Shown here: piece by piece, positions 37,283 through 46,393 of the stretch
Layout: each line of letters begins with the position of its first letter
Numbering within the stretch: position 1 is the first letter of the stretch
NCBI GenBank assembly: GCA_023423405.1
Contig: JAFAFR010000043.1
Coordinates: 186,001-250,000 of the forward strand
Origin: Bacteroidota bacterium
GTDB lineage: Bacteria; Bacteroidota; Bacteroidia; Chitinophagales; Chitinophagaceae
Reading direction: 5' to 3'
DNA length: 64,000 bases
Notes under the pieces: generated by a model
What the model was told of the DNA's origin: nothing
The model's input: the letters and a program-made list of their open reading frames with translations, nothing else
Databases searched by the model: none
Position numbers and translations under genes: made by a program

Positions 37283-38857
37283 ATGCTGGAACATTTTCCT
37301 TTTTACCTCGTCCTCATTGTGCTGATCGTTTTACTGATCATGCTGGGCAATAAGATCAGGGTCGCTTACCCGGTGTTGCTGGTGCTGGGCGGACTGGCCA
37401 TCAGTTTCATTCCCGGCATCCCGGTATTGAAAATAGATCCCGAGCTCATCTTCATCATTTTTTTGCCGCCGCTTCTCTATGAAGCGGCCTGGGCCAATTC
37501 CTGGAAAGAACTCTGGCATTGGCGCAGGATCATCGGCAGCTTTGCCTTCGTGGTGGTTTTTCTCACGGCCATTTCCGTGGCGCTGGCGGCCAACGCGTTT
37601 ATTCCCGGCTTTTCGCTGGCACTGGGTTTTCTGCTGGGCGGCATCGTTTCACCGCCCGATGCCGTGAGCGCCAGCGCCATCCTGAAATTTGTGAAAGTGC
37701 CCAAGCGCATGTCGTCCATCCTGGAAGGGGAGAGCTTGCTGAACGATGCTTCTTCTCTTATCATTTTCCGCTTTGCCATGATCGCCGTGGCTACGGGCCA
37801 GTTTGTCTGGTATAAAGCTGCACTGAGTTTTGGCTGGATGGTGATCGGCGGTGTGGGCATCGGCCTGCTGGTGGCACTCATTTTCCTGAAGGCGCACAAA
37901 TGGTTGCCCACCGATGTGAACATGGATATCATTCTGACGCTGGTAACGCCCTATGCCATGTACATCGCTGCAGAAGAAGCGCATGCATCCGGTGTGCTGG
38001 CTGTGGTGAGTGGCGGTCTTTTTTTATCCTATCACCGGCATCGTTTCCTGAGCGGCTCTTCGCTGCTGCGGGGAGAAAACGTGTGGCAGAGCCTGGTGTT
38101 CCTGTTGAATGGATTGGTGTTCCTGCTCATAGGGCTCGACCTGCCGGAAATTGTTGCCGGCCTGCGCGGGGAAGGCACTGGTTTTTACCGCGCAACCGCG
38201 TACGGCCTGCTGATCACCGGCGTGCTCATTGCCGGCAGGATGCTGGCGGCGTATGGGGCTGTGATCGTTACGAAGCTGGCGAGTTATTTCATTACGGTTG
38301 CCGACAGGAACCCGGGTTGGAAAGCACCGCTGGTGATCGGCTGGACGGGCATGCGGGGTGTGGTGTCCCTGGCTGCAGCACTGTCCATTCCCGTTAGTCT
38401 CGATGATGGTACTGCATTCCCGCATCGCAACCTCATCCTCTACATCACGTTCATCGTGATCCTGCTCACCCTGGTGCTGCAGGGACTGACCCTGCCGGCG
38501 CTGATACAAAAACTGAAACTGCCTTCCTTCAACGATCATTTGCCCGAAGAAGAAACAGAAATCCTGATCAGGGAAGAGCTGGCGCGCGCGTCGCTCAACT
38601 ACCTGGCGCAGCACCATGGCGGCGAATGGGAAAATGATTTTCACCTGCAGAAGCTGGCCAACCACTGGCAGCACCAACTGGAGGTGGGGGAAGCCGCCGA
38701 GCTTCCGCCGGACGTGCGTGTCATTTACAGGAAGATACTCGAATCGCAGCGCCAGCTGCTTTTACAGAAGAACAATTCCGAAGAGCGCATCGACGAGGAG
38801 ATCGTGCGAAGGTTCATACACCAGATCGACCTGGAAGAAGAAAAAATGATCCACTGA
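37283..38857 (+). CDS. CPA1-type Na+/H+ antiporter
   Basis: A 524-residue protein with about 12 transmembrane helices in the first ~410 residues and a hydrophilic, helical C-terminal tail (~415-524). CPA1 landmarks are FLPPLLYEAAW, GGIVSPPDAVSA and EGESLLNDASSLI, which carry the cation-binding Asp residues. It resembles YjcE/NhaP-type exchangers of monovalent cations for protons. I prefer the ATG giving MLEHFPFYL over an upstream TTG. It is a second antiporter in this window besides NhaA, from an unrelated family. Confidence 0.93.
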   Translation: MLEHFPFYLVLIVLIVLLIMLGNKIRVAYPVLLVLGGLAISFIPGIPVLKIDPELIFIIFLPPLLYEAAWANSWKELWHWRRIIGSFAFVVVFLTAISVALAANAFIPGFSLALGFLLGGIVSPPDAVSASAILKFVKVPKRMSSILEGESLLNDASSLIIFRFAMIAVATGQFVWYKAALSFGWMVIGGVGIGLLVALIFLKAHKWLPTDVNMDIILTLVTPYAMYIAAEEAHASGVLAVVSGGLFLSYHRHRFLSGSSLLRGENVWQSLVFLLNGLVFLLIGLDLPEIVAGLRGEGTGFYRATAYGLLITGVLIAGRMLAAYGAVIVTKLASYFITVADRNPGWKAPLVIGWTGMRGVVSLAAALSIPVSLDDGTAFPHRNLILYITFIVILLTLVLQGLTLPALIQKLKLPSFNDHLPEEETEILIREELARASLNYLAQHHGGEWENDFHLQKLANHWQHQLEVGEAAELPPDVRVIYRKILESQRQLLLQKNNSEERIDEEIVRRFIHQIDLEEEKMIH

Positions 38858-38878
38858 CTCCTGTCGGAATGCGTTGTT

Positions 38879-39883
38879 TCATTCCAGGCTGAATGTTCCT
38901 TTTCGTGTAAAATGAACCGGCAGCCTGCTCAGAAACCAGGTTTTGCCCTTATCCTTATTGCCCTGGAAAAACAGGTGCAATTTTCCATCCCTGTCTGAAA
39001 AAATATCGGGATGGCCGCTTTCGCTTTCATTCCAGGAACCTGCAGGTCCATTGGGCAGGAAGGGTTGCTTGCTCAGCCTTTCCCATACCAGGCCATCGCG
39101 GCTGCGCGCGATGCCGATCTGTTGCGGCTCGTTGTTGTAACCGCCGGCATAAAACATATAGAGGTATTTTCCTTTCACCAGGCAGGAAGCGGCTTCTATG
39201 CAATTCTTTTCCCAGGGAAGGGTGGGGGTAAGAATGGCGCTGTCCACCGCCTGCGTCCATTCATTCCGGCTGAAAGAAGACTGCAGCGGGGCAACGGCCA
39301 CGCCCTGCATTTGAATCTTGTAAGCGGTGTCGCGCGTAGCGAAATACAGGAAATATTTATTGCGGAACTGCACTACTTCGGCATCGATGGCGCGGCCGCA
39401 GTTCCAGTCGCCCATAGGATGGAAAACAGGATTGGTGGCGTTGCGCGTGAAATGGATGCCATCCACCGACCATGCATGACAGATGGCATCTTTCCGGCCG
39501 TTGCCATAGGTCTGGTAAAAAAGATGCAGGGTGTCGTTGCGCACCAGTGCGCCCGGCGCGCAGATGCCGTTTTTTTCATAGGCTTCCTGCGGCGCCAGCT
39601 CGCCCAGTTTTTTCCAGTTGCGGAGGTCGGTGCTTTGGGCAATGCCGATTCCCCAGCCGTTTTGCTCATTGGCGGGGATGGAATAATACATCCAGTACCG
39701 GTTTTTGAACAGCACCACTTTGGGGTCTTTCGCGTAAGGCCGTCCGAGCCGGCTGCTGTCGGCAAAATACATGTCGGGTTGCTGTTGTGTGGAAGAGACC
39801 TGTGCCGGAAGCTGTTGCGCCGGAACATCCTGCGCGGCAACAACAGCCAGCGACAGTAAGAAAGAAAACCGGAATGCTGTCAT
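38879..39883 (-). CDS. secreted GH43/GH117-like five-bladed beta-propeller hydrolase
   Basis: A 334-residue exported protein (signal peptide cut after AAQ or AQ, residues ~20-25). Propeller repeats are visible: RPYAKDPKVVLFKNRYWMYYS, ICAPGALV, GRAIDAEVVQF and CIEAASCLVKGKYLYMFYAG (read in pieces). The D in AKDPKV, D in RAIDAEV and E in CIEAAS fall where GH43/GH117 clan acids are expected. Substrate unknown; not clearly linked to the arabinan genes because other genes lie between. The start is the last ATG compatible with a proper signal peptide. Confidence 0.8.
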   Translation of the reverse strand: MTAFRFSFLLSLAVVAAQDVPAQQLPAQVSSTQQQPDMYFADSSRLGRPYAKDPKVVLFKNRYWMYYSIPANEQNGWGIGIAQSTDLRNWKKLGELAPQEAYEKNGICAPGALVRNDTLHLFYQTYGNGRKDAICHAWSVDGIHFTRNATNPVFHPMGDWNCGRAIDAEVVQFRNKYFLYFATRDTAYKIQMQGVAVAPLQSSFSRNEWTQAVDSAILTPTLPWEKNCIEAASCLVKGKYLYMFYAGGYNNEPQQIGIARSRDGLVWERLSKQPFLPNGPAGSWNESESGHPDIFSDRDGKLHLFFQGNKDKGKTWFLSRLPVHFTRKGTFSLE

Positions 39884-40113
39884 AACGATCGGGTATAAAC
39901 GATTTGACTGCCAAGGTAAGCAGTTCTGCAGCATTTTGGGTAATTGCTGCTGGCCTTTTCAGGGCTGCAGAGGAGTGCCAGCGGGCTGACCTACTGTCGT
40001 CATAGAGAAGTTGCAGGCATGCAGCAAAGCGGTGATGACGCATTCGTGGCTACAGGAAGACAACGGGAAAGACGGCAAAAAAACGGCAAACCAACGGCAA
40101 ACGAACGAGAAAC

Positions 40114-40142
40114 CAGTTTGGGGTCTGGGGTTTGTGGTCTAT
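40114..40142 (+). repeat. second G-rich TTTGGGG tract
   Basis: The sequence AGTTTGGGGTCTGGGGTTTG and its continuation repeat the TTTGGGG theme seen after the lptD-like gene. Two of the same type in intergenic DNA suggest a dispersed repeat family. Confidence 0.6.
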
Positions 40143-40215
40143 AGTTGAGTTTGGTGTAATACACTGAATAATAATTATTAATGAGTTCCCGGCAGACGGC
40201 ACCCGACCGCTTGGA

Positions 40216-40288
40216 ATAGGCTCATTTCAGCCAAAAAATGGGCTCATTTTGCCCAATAATAGGCTCATAGTAGGTAAAATAGGCTCAA
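40216..40288. repeat. four-copy GGCTCA direct repeat with 20-22 bp period
   Basis: Copies of (A/G)GGCTCA begin at 40219, 40241, 40262 and 40282, spacing 22, 21 and 20 bp. Read on the minus strand the units are close to ATGAGCCTATT. The spacing of two helical turns would put all copies on one face of the DNA, as for an operator or iteron array. No gene start lies close by. Function unknown. Confidence 0.6.
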
Positions 40289-40639
40289 GACCAGCCTGCA
40301 ATCATCCTGCTCGCCCCGGATTTGGGTCTCAACCTCCAACCTCCAACCAGCTCACTTGCCCGCCATAAGGTTTTTTCTCTAAAAAGTCAACGGGAAAAAT
40401 CCCGGTTTTTATTTCGGAATGTTTTTATTGTTTTGCCAGCACAAATCCGGGTGATACCGGTAGACCAGACCAATTACTGTTTTTTAATCCGAACAAACCT
40501 TTTCCTCTTGCTGCTGTTGGTGGTGGCTTCGGTCGGGATGATAACAACCCGGCCGGGCCACCCGGCAGACGCCGGAGCCGGCCACGGCCCTGGTCCAATG
40601 CGCTCCTTTTCCCAATAAACGCTTCCCCAGCCATGCCGC

Positions 40640-40672
40640 AAAAAAAAATGGTCTAGCAAATTTGCTAAACCA
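40640..40672 (-). terminator. displaced original terminator of tRNA-Arg(TCT)
   Basis: A 24-bp near-perfect palindrome (GTCTAGCAAATTTGCTAAAC core, one mismatch) is followed on the minus strand by nine T. Its hairpin ends 13 bp beyond the 16-bp remnant of the tRNA-Arg 3' end at 40685-40700. This is what would remain of the tRNA terminator after an element integrated into the tRNA 3' end. No other minus-strand gene ends here. Confidence 0.8.
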
Positions 40673-40684
40673 CTTACAATCAAT

Positions 40685-40700
40685 GTGATCCGGATTGGAT
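40685..40700 (-). repeat. attachment site attL (left copy of the tRNA-Arg 3' end)
   Basis: GTGATCCGGATTGGAT is identical to 50811-50826, where it forms the 3' end of the intact tRNA-Arg gene (acceptor and T-stem, plus two downstream bases). The two copies are in direct orientation, as expected for the ends of an element integrated by a tyrosine recombinase. Confidence 0.85.
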
Positions 40701-40851
40701 GTGAATATCTAGGCGCAATGGTATACGATTCAAATTATTGGTTCAAGCGAAATTTAGTGAGTGTTCCCCGTGGGGCATTTTTGAATTGAAATACTTTGCT
40801 GGATTTTGAAAGAGCGATTACCTGACAAAAATATTAAAAGTTATCAATTCA
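40691..40851. repeat. 161-bp element-end direct repeat, copy 1
   Basis: Identical to 42358-42518 at 156 of 161 positions with no gaps. It begins inside attL (CGGATTGGAT) and runs into the element, and it contains a CCCCGTGGGG dyad with a GGGGCA half-site similar to the integrase arm repeats at the other end. It is the left terminal sequence of the element. Confidence 0.92.
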
Positions 40852-41459
40852 GCTTAAAAGGTGGGAGTATTTTAATCGAAATATTTCGCGGAGTATAGCT
40901 TCCCGGCAGCAAGGGCAATTTGTAAAAAGATAAACCAACAAATTTTTGTTGGACTTACTGCAAAAAACAAGGAGCTGAAAGTAATTACCACTATCTGGGG
41001 TATGTATAAATCACAAGTGACAATATGCAAAAGAAATGCCCCCTGCTTGAAAACAGGTGGCATGACTTCTATTCCAAATTAGCGCTATACCGTATTTAGA
41101 GTATTTTAATTGCAGAACTTAACAATAAAAGGAGCCAACCGGGTTCAATTAACTTTTGAATATAGGTAACCGGCCTGGCCTCGTTATCTGTAAATTTTGA
41201 GCTGAAACAGATGACGGATGCCTCACGTTAATCAATATCCGCTTTGGCATATGTTTCTGCTGCTTCACCATATAAAATTCTCTTTATACCAAACACAATC
41301 GTCGATGTCGTAATATTTACAAAATTTAATATAAAAAAATCAAACGATACATTTGCGGCTATTTATCAACCTAGAAGAAATTTAAAATTAAAAAATAAAT
41401 AGGCTCATACGCTAACGATCCGTTTACCCGTTATTTATTTAACTATCAGATTCTACCAA

Positions 41460-41817
41460 ATGAAAAAACAACACTACAATGTTTATGCACTGTTCATATC
41501 TATTACGCTCATCACAGCTTACTCTTGTAAAAAAAACAACGATAGCATAAGCAACAATAACCTTCCATTTACACCTGCTCCACTGCCAGAATTGGTAAAA
41601 ACCAATGTTGGCGTGTATGTTATAGGTAATGATGAGGCAAAAAATCCTTTGCAAATGGTTGGATATTATAGTGACCAGCGATTTACGGCAACGTATCAAT
41701 CTGCGTTTCGATCTTTCGATGCAGGTCAGCAAACGGTTGACAAATATCTTTCTCATTTTGGAATACAGACCACTATCACAACCGCTCCATACGAGCCCGT
41801 TCAATACAAAGGGTTTA
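41460..41817 (+). pseudogene. truncated lipoprotein gene
   Basis: The frame starts with an SPII signal (LITAYSC, Cys23) and KKNNDS, then a mature part with TNVGVYVIGNDEAKNPLQ and SDQRFTATYQ. From codon ~118 on, the frame runs into DNA that is the reverse complement of a relaxase gene, so the native 3' end is missing. The complete frame of 174 codons is therefore a chance fusion. The lost part might have resembled the repetitive secreted proteins of Bacteroidota, but no family is recognised. Confidence 0.65.
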
Positions 41818-42354
41818 ATTCCACACCGTTCTATAATCGCATTTGCAGCATACTCTTTTCCCAAATCACTTCCATTAAATACAACACGGTTTTTCAGATC
41901 TATAAAAGTCATTCCGTAAATCCTTCCTTCTGCATTTTGCCGGGCCAACACTTCTATGCTTTCCTTACTCAAATCGGCAATTAAAGTTCTAATATTCGGG
42001 TGCCGGGTGATGGCCCAATCAATCTGAAGCTTAACGTGCCTCGCTCTAGGAATCCGCAGTTCTTCATTGATCGAGAATTTTTTTTCCAGGTTTCTCAAGG
42101 TGGGCTTATTATAAAACTCACTGGCTTTGATGGGCGTGCCAATCTTGTTACCGGTTTCGTCCAGCACCCGGTAAACCAACCCACCGTTTTTGTACATCAA
42201 CGATTCCTTGTCTCCACGATCCGCTACAATGTTATACAATTTTAAAACAGGGTTGAATTCAGGAAGAGAAGTGTATTTGTATTCATTCATCACATAAGCT
42301 ACTACTTTTTGAATGGCCGCTTTGGTAGGTGTTTTACCATAACGGACTTTTGGA
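41812..42354 (-). pseudogene. internal fragment of a second relaxase gene
   Basis: This 543-bp block aligns without gaps to 46638-47180 of the intact relaxase gene (its residues ~180-360). The encoded peptides differ at about 9 of 159 positions (for example P for A in LPEFN(P/A)V, T for A in DWAI(T/A)R). Neither the catalytic N-terminus nor the C-terminus is present. The differences show it comes from a related but distinct element and not from a fresh duplication. Beyond 41812 the frame continues into antisense of the lipoprotein gene by chance. Confidence 0.88.
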
Positions 42355-42357
42355 CTG

Positions 42358-42518
42358 CGGATTGGATATGAATATCTAGGCGCAATGGTATACGATTCAA
42401 ATTATTGGTTCAAGCGAAATGTAGCGAGTTTTCCCCGTGGGGCATTTTTGAATTGAAATACTTTGCTGGATTTTGAAAGAGCAATTACCTGACAAAAATA
42501 TTAAAAGTTATCAATTCA
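42358..42518. repeat. 161-bp element-end direct repeat, copy 2
   Basis: Second copy of the element terminus, starting with the last 10 bases of the attachment core (CGGATTGGAT). It follows directly on the broken edge of the relaxase fragment. The first six bases of the core are missing here. The 96 bp from its end to the next gene show nothing further. Confidence 0.92.
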
Positions 42519-42614
42519 CAATTGCTATTCATTTCTCGTTGTCATTTATATTATTTCCTCCACGCTATTTAACATCCAACTCCCATCCACTGCTTCTTTA
42601 TTACCACGGCTCAA

Positions 42615-44111
42615 TTATTTCACCTTTACCACAGCCGGTGGAGTCCACTCATCTCTTACAACATTTTCATTCGGCCAGTAACATCTAACGTATAATGAGA
42701 ATACTTCTTTAGGCGCTGGCAACCAATTGTTCATTTTGTCTGCCGATGGAGGCGTACTTTGTACATATAAAGTGAGTGAGCCATCAGGATTTGTTTGCAG
42801 CGTTTTATTTTTTGTGCCGAGAGAATACCGATTCAAATGGTTGGGTACAAAAAAATGTTCCTTGTCGTACATGGTGAGCGACCAAAATCCTTTTACCGGC
42901 GGTATTTCGCCTTTTGGAAATGTTACTGTGTATTTATTTTTCCCATTCAATCTTATTCCCGACGAGTCAAGATCCTGGTAGAAATATTTTGTTTCATTTG
43001 GTTTATTCACGAAAATATTTGCTTTGGCGCAGGAAGTCCGGGTGAGATAATCTACCCCAAACTCTGCTCCATTACTTTGGGTGGTCCATTTGTTCTTGAC
43101 AGGATAGCCCACATTCACAAATTGAAGTAAAGGGTTAATCAGCGTCTTGTCGGCATCAATCGCCGCCTGCCTGGCTATTTCTTTCAGTTTTGGATTTTTT
43201 GCCAGGGCATCCAGTATGCCGTTCACCTGCGCATACCATGCTTCTTCGCCTTTTTGTGGGGGCACTTCTTTTATGATATCCGGAAGCTGATCATAGAAAG
43301 TTTCTGGCTTCACCCATTTTGTTTCGCCTCCACCGGAATTATCCGGTGGGGTAGTTTTTGTTTTTCTCCAATCCACTGTTTTCATTTTGCCATCAAACTC
43401 ACTCATGGGGTATTGATTGATTTGATTAATCAAGGGCTGCACAGCTTCTTTATCAGCCGGATCGTCTGATTGAAAAACGCGTGGAAGAATAAGCCCATAT
43501 CTTGTAGGACAGGTAAGGACTTCGGTAATGCCAGCGGGAACTTTGCCTTTCCAGTCTTTACCGGTGACAAGGTAAAAGCCGGGTTTTGTATGATACATTT
43601 GTCCCAACTTCGCAAAGCCATCTGTTCTTTCATCACTAACCTGGTACACCCAAAAGCGTTCGCCAAAGTCCGGCACTTGTAATACGATCGGTTCTTGTTG
43701 CGTATCAAATGGACCCACTCCATACACCACATCCTGGTTGGGACATGCAATTGTTCTTTGGTCCGGCTTAATATAGTCGTTGAGCAAACACAGGCGTCCG
43801 ATGGGCGCAGTGGGTATTACGCCACCTGCATACACAGGTTCCTTAACGGCGCTGAGCAGCGTTACCCGGTTGTGCACATTGACTAACGGCCAGGCCCACA
43901 AGTAAATCAATTTCGTCATACTTTTTACATATTCTTCCGTCATCACTGTATTAGGCACTGGGCCGGGCGGCATTTGTTTAACAGTATCACTTTTCAATGC
44001 AGTGGTTGCTGAAGAAACAGTGTCGCTTATAGAAGCGTTTTCCGTTTTTGCATTTTGATTGCAAGCAGTCATAATTACTGGCATTATGACTGCAAGGATT
44101 TTTTTATACAT
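42615..44111 (-). CDS. DUF1254/DUF1214 lipoprotein A
   Basis: A 498-residue protein with lipobox MTAC (Cys17), a DUF1254 domain (about residues 60-190, with YLWAWPLVNVHNR and CPNQDVVYGVGPFD) and a C-terminal DUF1214 domain (about 380-490, with FWSLTMYDKEHFFVPN and LYVQSTPP). Proteins of this architecture are periplasmic or surface proteins of unknown function. It is cargo of the mobile element and paired with a paralogue 59 bp upstream in the same direction, so the two are probably co-transcribed. No metal or nucleophile motif can be assigned. Confidence 0.87.
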   Translation of the reverse strand: MYKKILAVIMPVIMTACNQNAKTENASISDTVSSATTALKSDTVKQMPPGPVPNTVMTEEYVKSMTKLIYLWAWPLVNVHNRVTLLSAVKEPVYAGGVIPTAPIGRLCLLNDYIKPDQRTIACPNQDVVYGVGPFDTQQEPIVLQVPDFGERFWVYQVSDERTDGFAKLGQMYHTKPGFYLVTGKDWKGKVPAGITEVLTCPTRYGLILPRVFQSDDPADKEAVQPLINQINQYPMSEFDGKMKTVDWRKTKTTPPDNSGGGETKWVKPETFYDQLPDIIKEVPPQKGEEAWYAQVNGILDALAKNPKLKEIARQAAIDADKTLINPLLQFVNVGYPVKNKWTTQSNGAEFGVDYLTRTSCAKANIFVNKPNETKYFYQDLDSSGIRLNGKNKYTVTFPKGEIPPVKGFWSLTMYDKEHFFVPNHLNRYSLGTKNKTLQTNPDGSLTLYVQSTPPSADKMNNWLPAPKEVFSLYVRCYWPNENVVRDEWTPPAVVKVK

Positions 44112-44170
44112 GATGAGGTTTTGTTTTATGCCTGATGGTTGATTTTATGATGTCTGAAGTCAACGGTTCA

Positions 44171-45631
44171 TTACTTCACTTTTTCCATATCGCCTAATTT
44201 CCATGTTTTCTCGAACAATGCTTTTTCCGGGCCGTAAAGGCGAAATAATATTTCAAATTGACCACTAGGATCTGTGGGAACCCAGTTGGATTCTTTGCCT
44301 GTTGGTGACTTGGGACCAAAATAGACATCCACTGAACCGTCGGGGTTTTTCTGAACCGCTTTATCGTTTGAGGCACAGCTTGCCCGCGACAGGTTTTTAA
44401 TCAGTGCATGTGTTGCCCGGTCATATACTGTCGCAGACCAATACTGCTTTGTAGGCACATTTGCGGGTACATGAAGCCGGTAATTTTCAGCGCCGCTGAG
44501 CGCATTATTATCTTTGTCTTTTCCTGAGATAAGATAGATCTGGGCCGTGCCCAAACGCTTAATGCCGACATATCCCAAGGCATAAGTGAGGCCACGGGCA
44601 TCCACAGGGTAAATGTCCGTTTCAATATAACCTGAAGACCCTGCTTTTACCAAATCCGGCATTGCAGGCACCGCCCAATGCGCATCCGTATTCAATGGCG
44701 GAAAACCTGCGTCGTACATCACCTCAATATAATCATGGGCTGCTTTTGCTGCTGCATTTAAAATATCGGTGGTCCTTGCATCCGGATTAAAGGGTTTGCC
44801 TTTTTCTATTCCGATAGTTTTCAATTGATCAATCATTCCCTTGTCCCGGGTAAGCCATGGCTGGCTTTGTACAATCCGGTCCAGCGAATGGAAAAATCTT
44901 GCATCGTATTGTATAGTGGCATCGTACAGCACATCTTTGGCATCAGTAAACTTCGTTTCACCTTTACCTGCGCTGGATAGTGGGTATACTTTTAGCCTTT
45001 TACCGTAGGTCACAGCTTTGGTTATGTCTGCATCACTGTGGCTGGGTAGGTTAGAACGAAGCAGGCCATAACCCTCATAGGTATCCGCAGGGAGTATGAT
45101 GTATCCCGCAGGGAGCTTCTGCTGGTAACCGGGTGGCAGGATCAGGTATTTGCCCCCAGCACCTTTATCGGCACCGTAAGGTCCGGCATCTTCCAAGGGC
45201 ATCTGGAATACATTATCAATGTTGGCGGCGAATGAGGATCCACCTTCTGCAGGCGGAACATCAATTACTACCGGCCCTGCATCTTTTGTATTAAAGAATA
45301 TCATAAAATAGATCGCATCGGGATTGGGTGTCAGCGTTTGATTATGCCAGTCAGCCGGCCGCGACCAGTAAATAATCTCGTTTTGTTTGGCAGATGTTTT
45401 AGAAAACATCTCCTGCAGCATAAGGTCATAGTTCACTGCGGGAATACCCCAGATAAAGGCCTGTATGGCGCGACTATACATCAATTGCTCACGGATATTT
45501 GCCGGTTTGAATGTGGTGTCTGTGGAGTCGATTGTTTGGGCTGTTGAACTATTTCCTGGTGCTTTTTGGTCTTGAGTATTGCACGCTGTCAGAAACAACA
45601 GGAGCAGCAATGTGAGGAATGTTTTGTTCAT
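44171..45631 (-). CDS. DUF1254/DUF1214 lipoprotein B
   Basis: A 486-residue paralogue of the downstream gene with lipobox LTAC (Cys17). The DUF1254 part (~50-190) contains FIWGIPAVNYDLM and LTPNPDAIYFMIFFNTKDAG; the DUF1214 part (~360-480) contains YWSATVYDRATHALI and DVYFGPKSPTGKESNW. The two proteins share the layout but are well diverged, so the duplication is old. It is the first gene of the cargo pair. Confidence 0.87.
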   Translation of the reverse strand: MNKTFLTLLLLLFLTACNTQDQKAPGNSSTAQTIDSTDTTFKPANIREQLMYSRAIQAFIWGIPAVNYDLMLQEMFSKTSAKQNEIIYWSRPADWHNQTLTPNPDAIYFMIFFNTKDAGPVVIDVPPAEGGSSFAANIDNVFQMPLEDAGPYGADKGAGGKYLILPPGYQQKLPAGYIILPADTYEGYGLLRSNLPSHSDADITKAVTYGKRLKVYPLSSAGKGETKFTDAKDVLYDATIQYDARFFHSLDRIVQSQPWLTRDKGMIDQLKTIGIEKGKPFNPDARTTDILNAAAKAAHDYIEVMYDAGFPPLNTDAHWAVPAMPDLVKAGSSGYIETDIYPVDARGLTYALGYVGIKRLGTAQIYLISGKDKDNNALSGAENYRLHVPANVPTKQYWSATVYDRATHALIKNLSRASCASNDKAVQKNPDGSVDVYFGPKSPTGKESNWVPTDPSGQFEILFRLYGPEKALFEKTWKLGDMEKVK

Positions 45632-46393
45632 GATCTGTTTATTATGTTTGGATAAGAGATATATGACCTGTTTAGTAATTTTTATTTTTATTATACTTTT
45701 TGGGATGTAAAAACTTTATGAAGAGCCCGAAAAGGTTATTTAAGTTTATCTAATTTCACTTGTTCAGATTTACTTTCGAGACCCCGGGCCTAGCCAGCAA
45801 TAATCTTTTCACCTTTATGTTTTAAGTCCAGGTTTTCTTGTGATTATTCACTGTTAGCTAAATGTTTCGTTCATCTTTCTAAAACGATTAAGATAATTTG
45901 TATTTCCTCCGGTATTGTGGATATCAAAAGTTTCTGCTTCTTTGATCATCCTGCATTGTTAATCTGTAGGATAATTACGTTTGGAAATAGGAATACGTCT
46001 AAGTAAATATATCCATTAACTAGACACTTCTGAATACTGTTTTCCGCCATAATAACAGTAAAAATTTCTTTTTTTAGCTATTGGGGTGTTTGGCTAGCCT
46101 AATTTTTAGCCAGATATACCAGTTGCAGCGACTTTAAAAAAAGTATTATTGAAGTAAATCCGGACAAAGAATATGTGCAATTCCCTCGTGAAAATTTTAT
46201 GACCCAAAGCAGGGAAATATCTAGCAATGTTACGAAATCGTGCGGCTAACTTAATTATTATATTCAGTCGAAAGAAAGGCCTGCCAATATTCTCAAAAGT
46301 CAGCCTGAAAGAAGTTTTAAAACGATGTGGCAACGATAGTGCGAGTTGAAATTAAGCAAATATTTAATACAGTCTACAATCACAATTCATTAC
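45632..46393. other. AT-rich non-coding stretch inside the element
   Basis: About 760 bp between the cargo pair and the relaxase gene. It should hold the promoter of the cargo pair. The one 75-codon minus-strand frame (46106-46333) has no protein-like features. I see no clear -7 box, tRNA or repeat. Confidence 0.5.

Larger units (their letters stand above)
39884..40639. other. non-coding chromosomal stretch with several short repeats
   Basis: About 750 bp between the propeller gene and the displaced tRNA terminator. I see no convincing gene: the longest frames are short, lack starts with ribosome-binding sites and do not resemble proteins. It holds repeated ACGGCAAA units (about 40,070-40,100), a G-rich TTTGGGG tract and a four-unit GGCTCA array, listed separately, and a CCAACCTCC repeat near 40,330 (C-rich version of the same style). 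Confidence 0.6.

Noticed and set aside
40322..40683. Short frames on both strands with a hydrophobic or Pro-rich peptide
   Set aside because: No good start or ribosome-binding site, and one of them runs through the tRNA terminator and up to the attachment site.
41818..41984. C-terminal 56 codons of the plus-strand lipoprotein frame
   Set aside because: They are the reverse complement of relaxase coding sequence, so they are not part of the original lipoprotein.
46106..46333. A 75-codon minus-strand frame in the element
   Set aside because: AT-rich, rich in Phe/Arg, no domain, and no matching neighbours; likely chance.
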